Assembly (NCBI RefSeq): GCF_008017805.1
Contig: NZ_VRTT01000013.1
Coordinates: 1 to 64,000, forward strand
Direction of reading: 5' to 3'
DNA: 64,000 nt
DNA from: Paenibacillus sp. N3.4
GTDB lineage: Bacteria; Bacillota; Bacilli; Paenibacillales; NBRC-103111
The notes beneath the pieces were generated by a model, which was not told the DNA's origin, did no database searches, and saw only the letters and a program-made list of their open reading frames with translations. Below, piece by piece: positions 18,307-25,946 of the stretch. Within the stretch, counting starts at the first letter, position 1; every line of letters begins with the position of its first letter. A program made the position numbers and the translations under genes.

Positions 18307-18743
18307 CTAGGGGTAAACGATGGGTGAATATACGGGTGTAGGGTAAGGATGCACGAGAACAGGTGTAGCGCTCCATCCCGAATTGCCTGGTCCTTGTATA
18401 ATCGTAAATCCATTGGCAGTGCCAAAGTAACTGCCCCTGCCTAATCCTGAGGCGGTGACATTGTTAAAAGTAACAGAACCGCCGTTTGCTCGATTATCTA
18501 TTGCAAAAGTGCCTGCCCCAATAATCTGGTCATGATTAAATGTTATATTGTTGATCGTTGAACCAATAAAGTGAATCGCTTCATAATGCTATCAATGATT
18601 TTGTTGTCGTCCACATTAATGGTGGTAGTTAAAGGTTTGATCCAACGCGAAAAACCAAAGCGCGCCCGTGCCAAAATAAGAATAAGCATACAGCACCATT
18701 TGACTAACTTGTTAGAGCCCATGGACCGTGTTCCATTCAACAT
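18307..18743 (-). pseudogene. Remnant of a secreted beta-helix protein (GH87/pectate-lyase-like tail)
   Basis: On the minus strand a start at 18743 (MLNGTRSMGSNKL), preceded by a GGAGGA-like site, leads into a hydrophobic segment and then TTTINVDDNKIIDSI. The natural continuation EAIHFIGSTINNITFNHDQI lies in another frame, so there is a frameshift near 18583-18590. The second part runs through SVTFNNVTASGLGRGSYF and IIQGPGNSGW to a stop at 18307. The NNVTASGLG and GNSGW motifs resemble the C-terminal beta-helix turns of Paenibacillus alpha-glucanase/mycodextranase-like proteins. At under 150 codons it is far shorter than those enzymes, so it is probably a decayed and internally deleted copy. 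No function is assigned. Confidence 0.6.
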
Positions 18744-19041
18744 TGTTTCCTCCTCAATTCGTTCAAACTAAATTTTCCTAGCTGGTAGGATCCAAGTAAA
18801 AACATCATCACCTCCTCAAAAAGCAGACCACTTATCGGACCACCTCATTTTCAGTAGCTATTTTAATTGTAGGCCGCCTTTCCCGGGAGCTCAAAGTAAA
18901 GTGCTATGCATATCAAGTGTTTTATTACGATTTATGAGGAATTCTGATTAGGTACCAAGACACTTTTACCTAATTGTGGTAAATTAAATATGGAGGCTAT
19001 GGGCATTAAACGGGATTATTTTTGAATTGGAGGGTTAATCA

Positions 19042-20547
19042 TTGAGAAAATTAGTTCGATATATATTGGGATTTACACTTTTGTTAATGATAACAAGTTG
19101 TAAACCAGCATTCAAAACAGATATATCATCATTAGATTCAATAAATACAACAAATGAAAAGCAAACGGCAGTCATCGAATTGAAAGCCTCAAATCCTCCT
19201 ACGCCTCTTGCTACACTACCTCAGCCAACAAATCCCCCGAATGTACCAAAGAATACGCCGAATGAGGTTCATGCGAGTAAAGAGAAATTTAACTTAGCTT
19301 ACGTGAGGAATGAATTGAAGAGTCAAACAGGTATCTTTGATATAACGGAATCTCCCAACAAAAAATATGTAGCTTATATGCACAGTGATACAAACTCACA
19401 ATATGACCCTCTCACCTTGCACATCTGGCGTGTGGGGGATGATAAACCACAAGAAACTCAGGAAATGAAAGAAGAAACAGTGGGAGACGTGATTTGGTCT
19501 CCAAACAGTGAGTATATCTTCGTTGATACGGGAACGTATGTAACTCGCGCCGGAGATTTATTTGTAGCCGAAGGAGTTAAGAAGGTCGTATCTCTTGGCT
19601 ATCTGCATAGCATTTACTTCTCGCCCAATGGTAAGAAAATACTATACAGCAAACTGAACCGAGATGTTTCCACATTAAAGGGAAAATATGTGGACCCTTT
19701 CGAAGCTTTTGATCTAGTTATGTATGACATTGCCACAAACAAGGAAGAAATGATTCTGAAAGGTACAGAGACTGAAGACAGTAACGCAATAGGGTGGTTA
19801 GATTCCCAAACGATTAGTTATAACTTAATTAAATATAGTGAGGAAAAGGGCGAACTCCAGGAAGAAAATGTGAAATACAAGTATGATGTAAAGAGCAAAA
19901 AATCGATTGTAGACGAACCCATTCCGGGCAACAAAATAACGCTTACAAATTATTGGAAGATCACCAAATCTTTAAGTGAGCAAAAGGATGTTTTTGAAGA
20001 AACATGGTCACCCGATCAACGAACTATAATCTACGCTAAAGGGAACAAAAAAGAAGGTCATGGGCAGGTTTGGATATGGAGATGGGGAGAAGAAAAACCG
20101 ATCTCCATCTATGAAGAGGAAATGCTGAATAAGTTCGTTTGGTCCTCTGATAGCCGCTTTTTCATATTTAGTGGTGGCATTTCATCCGAAGAGCAAATAA
20201 AGATTGTTGATGCTCATAATGGAAATATCGATAAGATTGGTTGTTTCTGTTTGGTTGATGGACGGATTGCGGGTACTCCTTATTTTTTTTCTCCAGATTC
20301 AAAACTATTATTGTTTAGCGGGGTTGAAGAAATTCGATCTACCTACAAAATGAACACCGAAACGGGAAATTCGCATAATGTATCGATCATGAACATGGAC
20401 ACCAAAGAAATTAAAATTTTATTCAAAGCTACGGATAAAATCGATTATGTTGCCCTGGGATGGTCGGGCGAAAATAAAGTGGTTTATAAAAAGCTTGACT
20501 ATGAACAGAATTCCGATGAAATATTGGAATATACATTATTAAATTAA
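19042..20547 (+). CDS. Lipoprotein with WD40/TolB-like beta-propeller
   Basis: A 501-residue predicted lipoprotein: short signal peptide with a lipobox-like LMITSC (Cys20), a Thr/Pro-rich linker (residues about 45-75), then repeated blades of TolB/WD40-like pattern (IWSPNSEYIFVD, YFSPNGKKILYSK, TWSPDQRTIIYAKG, VWSSDSRFFIFSG, FFSPDSKLLLFSG). Start TTG 19042 follows GGAGGG. Extracellular, membrane-anchored propellers of this kind have no fixed function; a role in surface sensing or protein binding is possible. The next gene starts 57 bases later and may be co-transcribed. Confidence 0.8.
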   Translation: MRKLVRYILGFTLLLMITSCKPAFKTDISSLDSINTTNEKQTAVIELKASNPPTPLATLPQPTNPPNVPKNTPNEVHASKEKFNLAYVRNELKSQTGIFDITESPNKKYVAYMHSDTNSQYDPLTLHIWRVGDDKPQETQEMKEETVGDVIWSPNSEYIFVDTGTYVTRAGDLFVAEGVKKVVSLGYLHSIYFSPNGKKILYSKLNRDVSTLKGKYVDPFEAFDLVMYDIATNKEEMILKGTETEDSNAIGWLDSQTISYNLIKYSEEKGELQEENVKYKYDVKSKKSIVDEPIPGNKITLTNYWKITKSLSEQKDVFEETWSPDQRTIIYAKGNKKEGHGQVWIWRWGEEKPISIYEEEMLNKFVWSSDSRFFIFSGGISSEEQIKIVDAHNGNIDKIGCFCLVDGRIAGTPYFFSPDSKLLLFSGVEEIRSTYKMNTETGNSHNVSIMNMDTKEIKILFKATDKIDYVALGWSGENKVVYKKLDYEQNSDEILEYTLLN

Positions 20548-20604
20548 CCGCATTTTTGGTCCAGAGAAACAGGGCAGGTTAAAAGTAAGGAGCGTGGAAA
20601 TCGA

Positions 20605-21219
20605 TTGCTTTCAAAAAAATCTGTAAACCCGTTAAAGATTATCTTGTTTTCATTGATGGCTATGACAATTATTTTAACGCTTGTTGATATTGTTTGGGTA
20701 ACATATACACGTTCGATCGACGTGACAATCCAAGGTGTAAACTACCAGCTTGGAGCTGAAAATAGCAACGACGTACAATCCGAAAGTGTAAGGATCAAAG
20801 GATCTTCCTCTAGAAGCTTGAATGGTTTACGAACATTTAAAGGCACAATTACGTTCGCGCATGATACAATTACCGTTCCGGAAGAGAGCCGAGAGGCCGT
20901 GATTCATTTCGATAAGAACGGGTACGGCCCAGTCATTTATGGCTATTTCGAGACGTCAAGTTCAGGTGTTGTCATGCCAAGAGTGTATAACAGCGGTGTT
21001 TTATTCGCAGATTCCGATTTCCGTTCGGTTACGTTTCTGAGAATGAAGGAAGTCGTTGCCAAAGATGGCTCCAAGGGCGGTGGATGGAACGGCGGCGATG
21101 GTTTGATGTTTGCAGGGCCGGCGACGACCCGCGAGCAGGCACTTATCATTTCGAATGAGCTTATGAAAAGACATTTACAAAATGCGGATTATGTCGGTGG
21201 CCATTTTATCTTAAAGTAG
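20605..21219 (+). CDS. Membrane-anchored hypothetical protein
   Basis: A 204-residue protein starting at TTG 20605 after AAGGAG. One N-terminal membrane helix (residues about 10-33, IILFSLMAMTIILTLVDIVW) is followed by a roughly 170-residue domain outside the membrane, including a Gly-rich segment KGGGWNGGDG near residue 160. I do not recognise the family. It lies directly after the propeller lipoprotein, so the two may act together at the cell surface. Confidence 0.65.
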   Translation: MLSKKSVNPLKIILFSLMAMTIILTLVDIVWVTYTRSIDVTIQGVNYQLGAENSNDVQSESVRIKGSSSRSLNGLRTFKGTITFAHDTITVPEESREAVIHFDKNGYGPVIYGYFETSSSGVVMPRVYNSGVLFADSDFRSVTFLRMKEVVAKDGSKGGGWNGGDGLMFAGPATTREQALIISNELMKRHLQNADYVGGHFILK

Positions 21220-21310
21220 GGACACAATCACAAAAGTCAAAACGATAACAAAATGGTTCAAATGATTAAGAAGGTCAGAACGAAAACATTAATTTTAATG
21301 GAGGCATAGT

Positions 21311-21935
21311 ATGTTTTCTGAATTTGAAAAGCAAGCCTTATATAAAGTTATCTATACAAGACGTGACGTACGAACATTTTTAACAAAAAAGATTCCCGAG
21401 AATATTGTTATGAATATTTTAAATGCTGCACATCATGGTCCGTCTGTAGGTTTTATGCAGCCATGGAGTTTTATTTTAGTTTCTTCTGATGAATTAAAGG
21501 AGCAATTAGCTTGGGCAGCGGATAAAGAAAGAAGAGCCTTAGCCATTCATTACGAAGGAGAAAAGCAAGACCAATTTCTAAGTCTTAAAATTGAAGGATT
21601 AAAACAAGCGTCTTTAACAATATGTGTCACATGTGACCCTTCTAGAGGGGGATCTCATGTACTTGGGCGTAATTCAATTCCTGAAACGGACATATTGTCC
21701 ACTGCTTGTGCGATACAAAACATGTGGTTAGCTGCATGTGTAGAAGGAGTGGCAATGGGCTGGGTTTCATATTGATCCGATAGCTTTAATTTCAATTGGT
21801 TATACGGATGACTACCCGAATAAGCCTATATTAGAGACGGAAAATTGGGCCAAAAGAATTAATCTCATGAATCTTATATTCAAAGATACGTGGGGAGCGC
21901 CTCATGATGATTGTGATTTAACGAAGTTTAATTAA
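21311..21935 (+). pseudogene. bluB: bluB (5,6-dimethylbenzimidazole synthase), internal deletion
   Basis: The first 154 codons match BluB, the nitroreductase-fold enzyme that turns reduced FMN into the lower ligand of cobalamin: RRDVRTFLTKKIP, HHGPSVGFMQPWSF, and a conserved GWVSY at the break. A TGA follows at 21773-21775. The C-terminal end of the protein is still present in another frame (HIDPIALISIGYTDDYP through DLTKFN, stop at 21935). About 20 codons between GWVSY and IDPIAL are missing, which points to a deletion rather than a one-base error. There are no cobalamin genes nearby. Confidence 0.8.
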
Positions 21936-22055
21936 GATTTGCAGGTAATGTTGGATAGTATCGCTGCTTCGAATTTGAATATATTGTAAATATAGAAACA
22001 TTTCTCCTAAGCATGCGTCATATAGTTTAAATCCCGCAAGTGAAGGAGTTAAACG

Positions 22056-23570
22056 ATGAAGATGATTAAACATGCAGGCCTGCGACTCATTCCTTACTGG
22101 CTAGTCGTAATGCTATTGATGATTCCAAGCCAAGTTTATGGACAATCCAAGCAAGTGAACGTTAAAATTGCAGAGTTTTCGGTGACTGTAAACGGGATTG
22201 CTGCGGATAACGCGAATGCCGCCTATCCGCTTTTCGTGTATAAGGACATAACTTATTTTCCGCTGACATGGGATATGTCTAAAGCGCTGAAGTGGGATAT
22301 TTCTTGGAGCGAGGAGAACGGATTAAAAGTGTCATCTGTGAATGAGCGAACCGTCTCCACGGTTGCTCCTAAGGCTTTACACCCGGATGCCGCGTCGCCA
22401 AATAGTACGAAAAGGTCGTATCTCGCGACCGTTGTTGACTATCCGGTAGAGCTTGGAACGCCATCCGAAACAGGTCTGGGTGGTTGGGAACTCATCGACC
22501 AATCGAAAGAGCCTTATCCGCTCCTGCAATTTAGGGATATGACTTATATACCATTAACCTGGCATATAGGTCATGAACTCCTAGGGCTCTCGCTTGCTTG
22601 GAACGAACAGAGCGGACTGCAGGTGACAAGTCTGCAGTATCCGGAATTAGGAAGGATTTTTTCGGATGATGCTGATTCGTTGTACGTATTGCAAGGGGGG
22701 CAGCTCAGCAGGCAAATGTTTCGGGTTGATAAAAAGCTGGAAGCCAAACCTGTCGCACTTTCTCGGAGTGAGTGGACAACCGTCATGGATGCTAGCAGCA
22801 ATAAGCGAGACAACGGCAGTTTGGACGTGTCCGCAGAGGTAACCAAGCAGGATGACATGCTTATGTTCCGCGGGAACAAGATTAATGTTAATCATGACTT
22901 GCCGGTCGACGCTACGTTATGGACGACACAGAATAATGTTCACATTGAGGCAAAATGGTTTCCTCTGGAAGGTGATCAAGGGCTATTGTCATTACGAATG
23001 GAGTTTGTTCCTCCAATAGCCGTTCCTCATGAGCTGCCGTTCCGCGCGTTGTTGTATTGGGTGCACGGGCAAGAGGTGACGGAGCTTCCTGGATATATGA
23101 GCGTACCAGATCGGGTGATTGCCAACTCTAACGGGTCGCATTGGATCTATACGAGTATAAGGCGGGGCTATGAATATCGGGCATACAATTATCATCACGG
23201 TCAAGCAGCGTTATTGGCTAAGGATGGCACGTTCAAGCTTGTGAATAACATGTTTGAAGGCAAGGACGTAAATGTCTTAGGGGCAGATAATCCAAATCCG
23301 GTGCAGCTAGCAGCTGAGGATGGCAGTCTCATGATTGACGTATTTCAGCCGAGTCAGCCAATAGCTAAACCTAGCGAAGGAGGCACGCTCTTTCGTCTTA
23401 CGACCGAGCTGCTGGCTGATAAAGTGTCTAACTATGATCAAGGTTACTGGTATATGGGAATTAACCGTCATCTCTACTTTCTTGATTCGAATCAGAATTC
23501 GATCACGAATGTTACGGAACATCGTTCTGCTAAGTGGTGGGACTACGAGCTGGAACCGGGAACGAATTAA
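22056..23570 (+). CDS. Secreted protein with stalk-type (copper amine oxidase N-domain-like) repeats
   Basis: A 504-residue exported protein. The signal peptide (residues 1-31, ending SQVYG) is followed by two repeats of the stalk-domain pattern: YPLFVYKDITYFPLTWDMSKAL (about 53-75) and YPLLQFRDMTYIPLTWHIGHEL (about 149-171). The rest looks like an irregular beta-propeller or sheet domain (DADSLYVLQGGQL; GGTLFRLTTELLADKVSNYDQGYWYMGINRHLYFLD). Start ATG follows GAAGGAG. Stalk domains are common on Paenibacillus surface proteins and seem to be cell-surface adaptors. The specific function is unknown. Confidence 0.8.
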   Translation: MKMIKHAGLRLIPYWLVVMLLMIPSQVYGQSKQVNVKIAEFSVTVNGIAADNANAAYPLFVYKDITYFPLTWDMSKALKWDISWSEENGLKVSSVNERTVSTVAPKALHPDAASPNSTKRSYLATVVDYPVELGTPSETGLGGWELIDQSKEPYPLLQFRDMTYIPLTWHIGHELLGLSLAWNEQSGLQVTSLQYPELGRIFSDDADSLYVLQGGQLSRQMFRVDKKLEAKPVALSRSEWTTVMDASSNKRDNGSLDVSAEVTKQDDMLMFRGNKINVNHDLPVDATLWTTQNNVHIEAKWFPLEGDQGLLSLRMEFVPPIAVPHELPFRALLYWVHGQEVTELPGYMSVPDRVIANSNGSHWIYTSIRRGYEYRAYNYHHGQAALLAKDGTFKLVNNMFEGKDVNVLGADNPNPVQLAAEDGSLMIDVFQPSQPIAKPSEGGTLFRLTTELLADKVSNYDQGYWYMGINRHLYFLDSNQNSITNVTEHRSAKWWDYELEPGTN

Positions 23571-23602
23571 TGCGATTTAAATGAACAGTTGAATAACACA
23601 TT

Positions 23603-23642
23603 CTAGGCTGCATAGGAATTTTCCTAGGGCAGCCTTTTTTTC
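23603..23642 (+). terminator. Rho-independent terminator
   Basis: AGGCTGC at 23605-23611 pairs with GCAGCCT at 23629-23635, with an inner TAGGAA/TTCCTA stem and a T run of eight. It ends the stalk-domain gene. Confidence 0.88.
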
Positions 23643-23743
23643 TCCAAGATAATATACAGAATTGGAAAATATGCTCAATGAGGGAACCGAGAACTTCATA
23701 ATTATGGTAAAATTGAGTAAACAGGACAATTGGAGGCTTTTTA

Positions 23744-24988
23744 ATGCAGAAACTAGGTTTACTTATTCTTATTTTGTTTGTAAGTTTTTCTAATATGGCT
23801 TTGGCGTTACCAGTGCAATCTCAATCTTCTGATGTCGATGTGTCTCAGAATGAGATGCTTAAAACCATAAGCCTCCTTGATACGACTCCGCTCTATTCTA
23901 CACCTGATGATACCATAGAGTCCTTAGCTTCGCTTAGTCCCCAGGATGTAAAAGTTGTTCAAACGCAATATGATGGGAATGATTATGAGCAAGCAGAAGG
24001 TTATACATGGATTCAAATTCACACAACTTGGCTTGGAAAAATGTGGATTAAGCTTGATAACACTAAACTGGGTGTAATTAAACCGCTCAAGGTCGACTTG
24101 AACTTGGCAGCAGACACCCCGTTATATGATCGTCCATACCATTCGGCTGCGAATAAAGCGATACTGTCACCACAGACTGTACATACTAAAGCAGAATTTC
24201 TTTCTCCCTCAGGATTTTACGCCATTCAAATTGAAACTTCTTGGAGAGGAGATCAATGGTTGATTAATCCTGAAATTAGTGATGGTAACTCTGAAACGAT
24301 TTCTTTCCCAACTGCGATAAGTCCTGACTATGGGGATTTAATGACAATTAATTGCATTCACATTATCAAATTGGGTGACCGGACATTTGTTCAAGGGCAA
24401 TTTACTTTAAAAGCAGATGCATGGAATGTAGGGCGGATTCATCCTGGTCCACGTCAACACTATGTATGGGGAAAACTAAGCTTTTGGAATTCAACGGGTG
24501 ATATAGCAGCTAAAATTCCTTATACCATTTTTAATCAAGATGGATTGGGGCAAGGAAGTGTGACGACCCCTCTTTTACTGCCTTTGTATAATAAATTGTC
24601 ATCAACTGAAATACCGACGCTACAGCAGACATTTCCATATTATTTTGGCCTGCCGGTACCGCCTTCTCTGAATTTAGTTGATCCAGAAGGAAAGGTGCTT
24701 TTAGGTATTCTTAGAATGCAGAAAACGGGAAGCTACACGGTTGCAAATGCGTGGATAAGCGGGAAATTGTCCGGGTCTCACGATTACAACATAAATCTGA
24801 CTTTTTTTGATAATAACGAGCGGATTCTAGGTCATTCACGTATTCATCAACACATGGATGTTCCTGTAACACTGGAACAAAGAAGTCCAGAAGGCGGAGG
24901 CGTCTATTATCAATTAGATATTGTAGGTAGTGGGGATTGGACAGATTACTCCAAAGTAGATATTCATGTAGATACAATTACAGATTAA
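23744..24988 (+). CDS. Secreted protein with two SH3-like domains
   Basis: A 414-residue exported protein with a signal peptide (about residues 1-22, cleavage after MALALP). Two related segments follow: TTPLYSTPDDTIESLASLSPQDVKV...GYTWIQIHTTWLGKMWIK and DTPLYDRPYHSAANKAILSPQTV...GFYAIQIETSWRGDQWLI, each ending in a W-x-W-type SH3 pattern, so these are bacterial SH3-like domains that typically bind cell-wall material. The C-terminal 200 residues are a beta-rich domain of unknown type. A start near a GGAGG site is clear. Third exported protein of unknown role in this 6-kb stretch. Confidence 0.78.
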   Translation: MQKLGLLILILFVSFSNMALALPVQSQSSDVDVSQNEMLKTISLLDTTPLYSTPDDTIESLASLSPQDVKVVQTQYDGNDYEQAEGYTWIQIHTTWLGKMWIKLDNTKLGVIKPLKVDLNLAADTPLYDRPYHSAANKAILSPQTVHTKAEFLSPSGFYAIQIETSWRGDQWLINPEISDGNSETISFPTAISPDYGDLMTINCIHIIKLGDRTFVQGQFTLKADAWNVGRIHPGPRQHYVWGKLSFWNSTGDIAAKIPYTIFNQDGLGQGSVTTPLLLPLYNKLSSTEIPTLQQTFPYYFGLPVPPSLNLVDPEGKVLLGILRMQKTGSYTVANAWISGKLSGSHDYNINLTFFDNNERILGHSRIHQHMDVPVTLEQRSPEGGGVYYQLDIVGSGDWTDYSKVDIHVDTITD

Positions 24989-25190
24989 CGGACGATTGCA
25001 CAAACGGAAATCAGCAAGACAGGCCGTAGTTCAATGTTAAAAAACGGAAAATTATAGTTGGTTAACAAGCCCGATCTCTTGGTCTCCAAAGGGATTGGTA
25101 ATTATTTTATCCGTATATTTAGGAACAACCGCGAGAAAAATAGCTTTGAGAAAATACAAATGAAGCCGAAATTGATCGTTATAACCGCTT

Positions 25191-25208
25191 CTTACCCGCA
25201 ACGGTAAG
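25191..25208 (+). promoter_or_regulatory. Small hairpin just upstream of the sORF ribosome site
   Basis: CTTACC (25191-25196) and GGTAAG (25203-25208) form a six-base stem with loop CGCAAC, ending ten bases before the AAGGAGG of the candidate sORF. A hairpin this close to a ribosome site could modulate translation; no riboswitch class was recognised. The rest of 24989-25190 shows no gene. Confidence 0.35.
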
Positions 25209-25232
25209 GCTTAAAGGAAGGAGGTTATTCCT

Positions 25233-25304
25233 ATCAAAAATCCATTGTACATGTGGCTAGGCAAGAAACTTGGAGTCATCTCAGTTAGAAACAGACGTAA
25301 TTAA
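25233..25304 (+). CDS. Candidate 23-residue peptide gene with an ATC start
   Basis: A perfect AAGGAGG at 25218-25224 is followed after eight bases by ATC AAA AAT, opening a frame that reads (M)KNPLYMWLGKKLGVISV and then RNRRN, with TAA at 25302-25304. A strong terminator begins 28 bases after the stop. ATG, GTG and TTG are absent at the correct spacing: the nearest TTG (25245) is 20 bases from the site and an in-frame ATT (25227) is only two. The peptide is very basic with an amphipathic or hydrophobic middle. The site, spacing, stop and terminator together suggest a real small gene. I do not recognise it. Codon 1 would be a rare ATC unless the sequence carries an error for ATG. Confidence 0.5.
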   Translation: MKNPLYMWLGKKLGVISVRNRRN

Positions 25305-25331
25305 CAAGTAGTAGAAGGAATAATTGCATAG

Positions 25332-25372
25332 GAACGCCTCTTTTCCCATCTTTAGCTAAAGAGGCGTTCTTT
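25332..25372. terminator. Bidirectional terminator between sORF and the minus-strand ATPase operon
   Basis: GGAACGCCTCTTT at the left pairs with AAAGAGGCGTTC ending at 25369, loop of about 13 bases, flanked by TTTT on the plus strand and an A-rich flank usable from the minus strand. It overlaps the space just before the minus-strand stop at 25375. Confidence 0.88.
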
Positions 25373-25374
25373 TG

Positions 25375-25623
25375 TTAACGATTGCGAGGAAAGGTAATCC
25401 AGCCTAGAAGATTGAGCCTTGATTTTTTACCCTTTTCTCGTACTTGACCGATGAATGCACCAAGAAACTTCTCCCATTTCAAGCCAATTTCTTTTTTTGT
25501 ATCATCGTTCTCGAGTACACTTCTTATGCTTTGGTTTAATGCGGTTTCTAGATGAGATAAAGCTTCTCGCAAATGAAAATCTACATTTTGCTCCATATTG
25601 CCAGTATTCACCTCATTTATCAT
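25375..25623 (-). CDS. Small hypothetical protein, last gene of ATPase operon
   Basis: 82 residues from ATG 25623, which begins one base after the preceding stop; an alternative ATG at 25596 (MEQNVDFHL) lies about 12 bases after AGGTG. The sequence is helical and charged (REALSHLETALNQSIRSVLE, KKEIGLKWEKFLGAFIGQVRE) with a basic end. There is no membrane segment and no family was recognised. Close coupling to the DUF5132 gene and the long ATPase suggests a satellite of that transporter. Confidence 0.65.
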   Translation of the reverse strand: MINEVNTGNMEQNVDFHLREALSHLETALNQSIRSVLENDDTKKEIGLKWEKFLGAFIGQVREKGKKSRLNLLGWITFPRNR

Positions 25624-25624
25624 T

Positions 25625-25888
25625 TCATTTCTCTTCGTCATCGAGCGATGCGATTTCTTTATCAAGCTGTTTTTTCATTCTTTCAAACTGGGCTTCTGCT
25701 ATGATATCTTCGACTTCTTCCCGGGCTATTTGAAGTAAGGATCTTGCCCGATGTAACAAGCCAGAACTGCCCTGCATGCCGGCTGACGTGATCGGCTGCA
25801 AGGTAGATTTGGCAATTGGGAGTAAGGCGGAGGCCGCTACAGTAAGCGCGGTACCGATAATAATTTTGTCTATGTTTTTCTGAATCAT
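25625..25888 (-). CDS. DUF5132-type small membrane protein
   Basis: 87 residues from ATG 25888 (MIQKNIDKIIIGTALTVAAS). One N-terminal hydrophobic segment (about 8-28, including ALTVAASALLPI) and a charged, coiled-coil-like C-terminal half (REEVEDIIAEAQFERMKKQLDKE). The pattern matches the DUF5132 family, which often sits next to long P-type ATPases and HMA-domain proteins (family knowledge, not checked). It lies 58 bases after the ATPase stop and is followed immediately by another small gene. Confidence 0.7.
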   Translation of the reverse strand: MIQKNIDKIIIGTALTVAASALLPIAKSTLQPITSAGMQGSSGLLHRARSLLQIAREEVEDIIAEAQFERMKKQLDKEIASLDDEEK

Positions 25889-25946
25889 GTTTATACACCC
25901 TCGGAGTTTATTTGGACGTTCTCTAGTTTTTTGAGTACTGCGGTTG

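Noticed and set aside
25135..25232. Riboswitch (M-box or yybP-ykoY type) before the ATC sORF
   Set aside because: I looked for the conserved cores of metal riboswitches and did not find them; only a six-base hairpin is visible.
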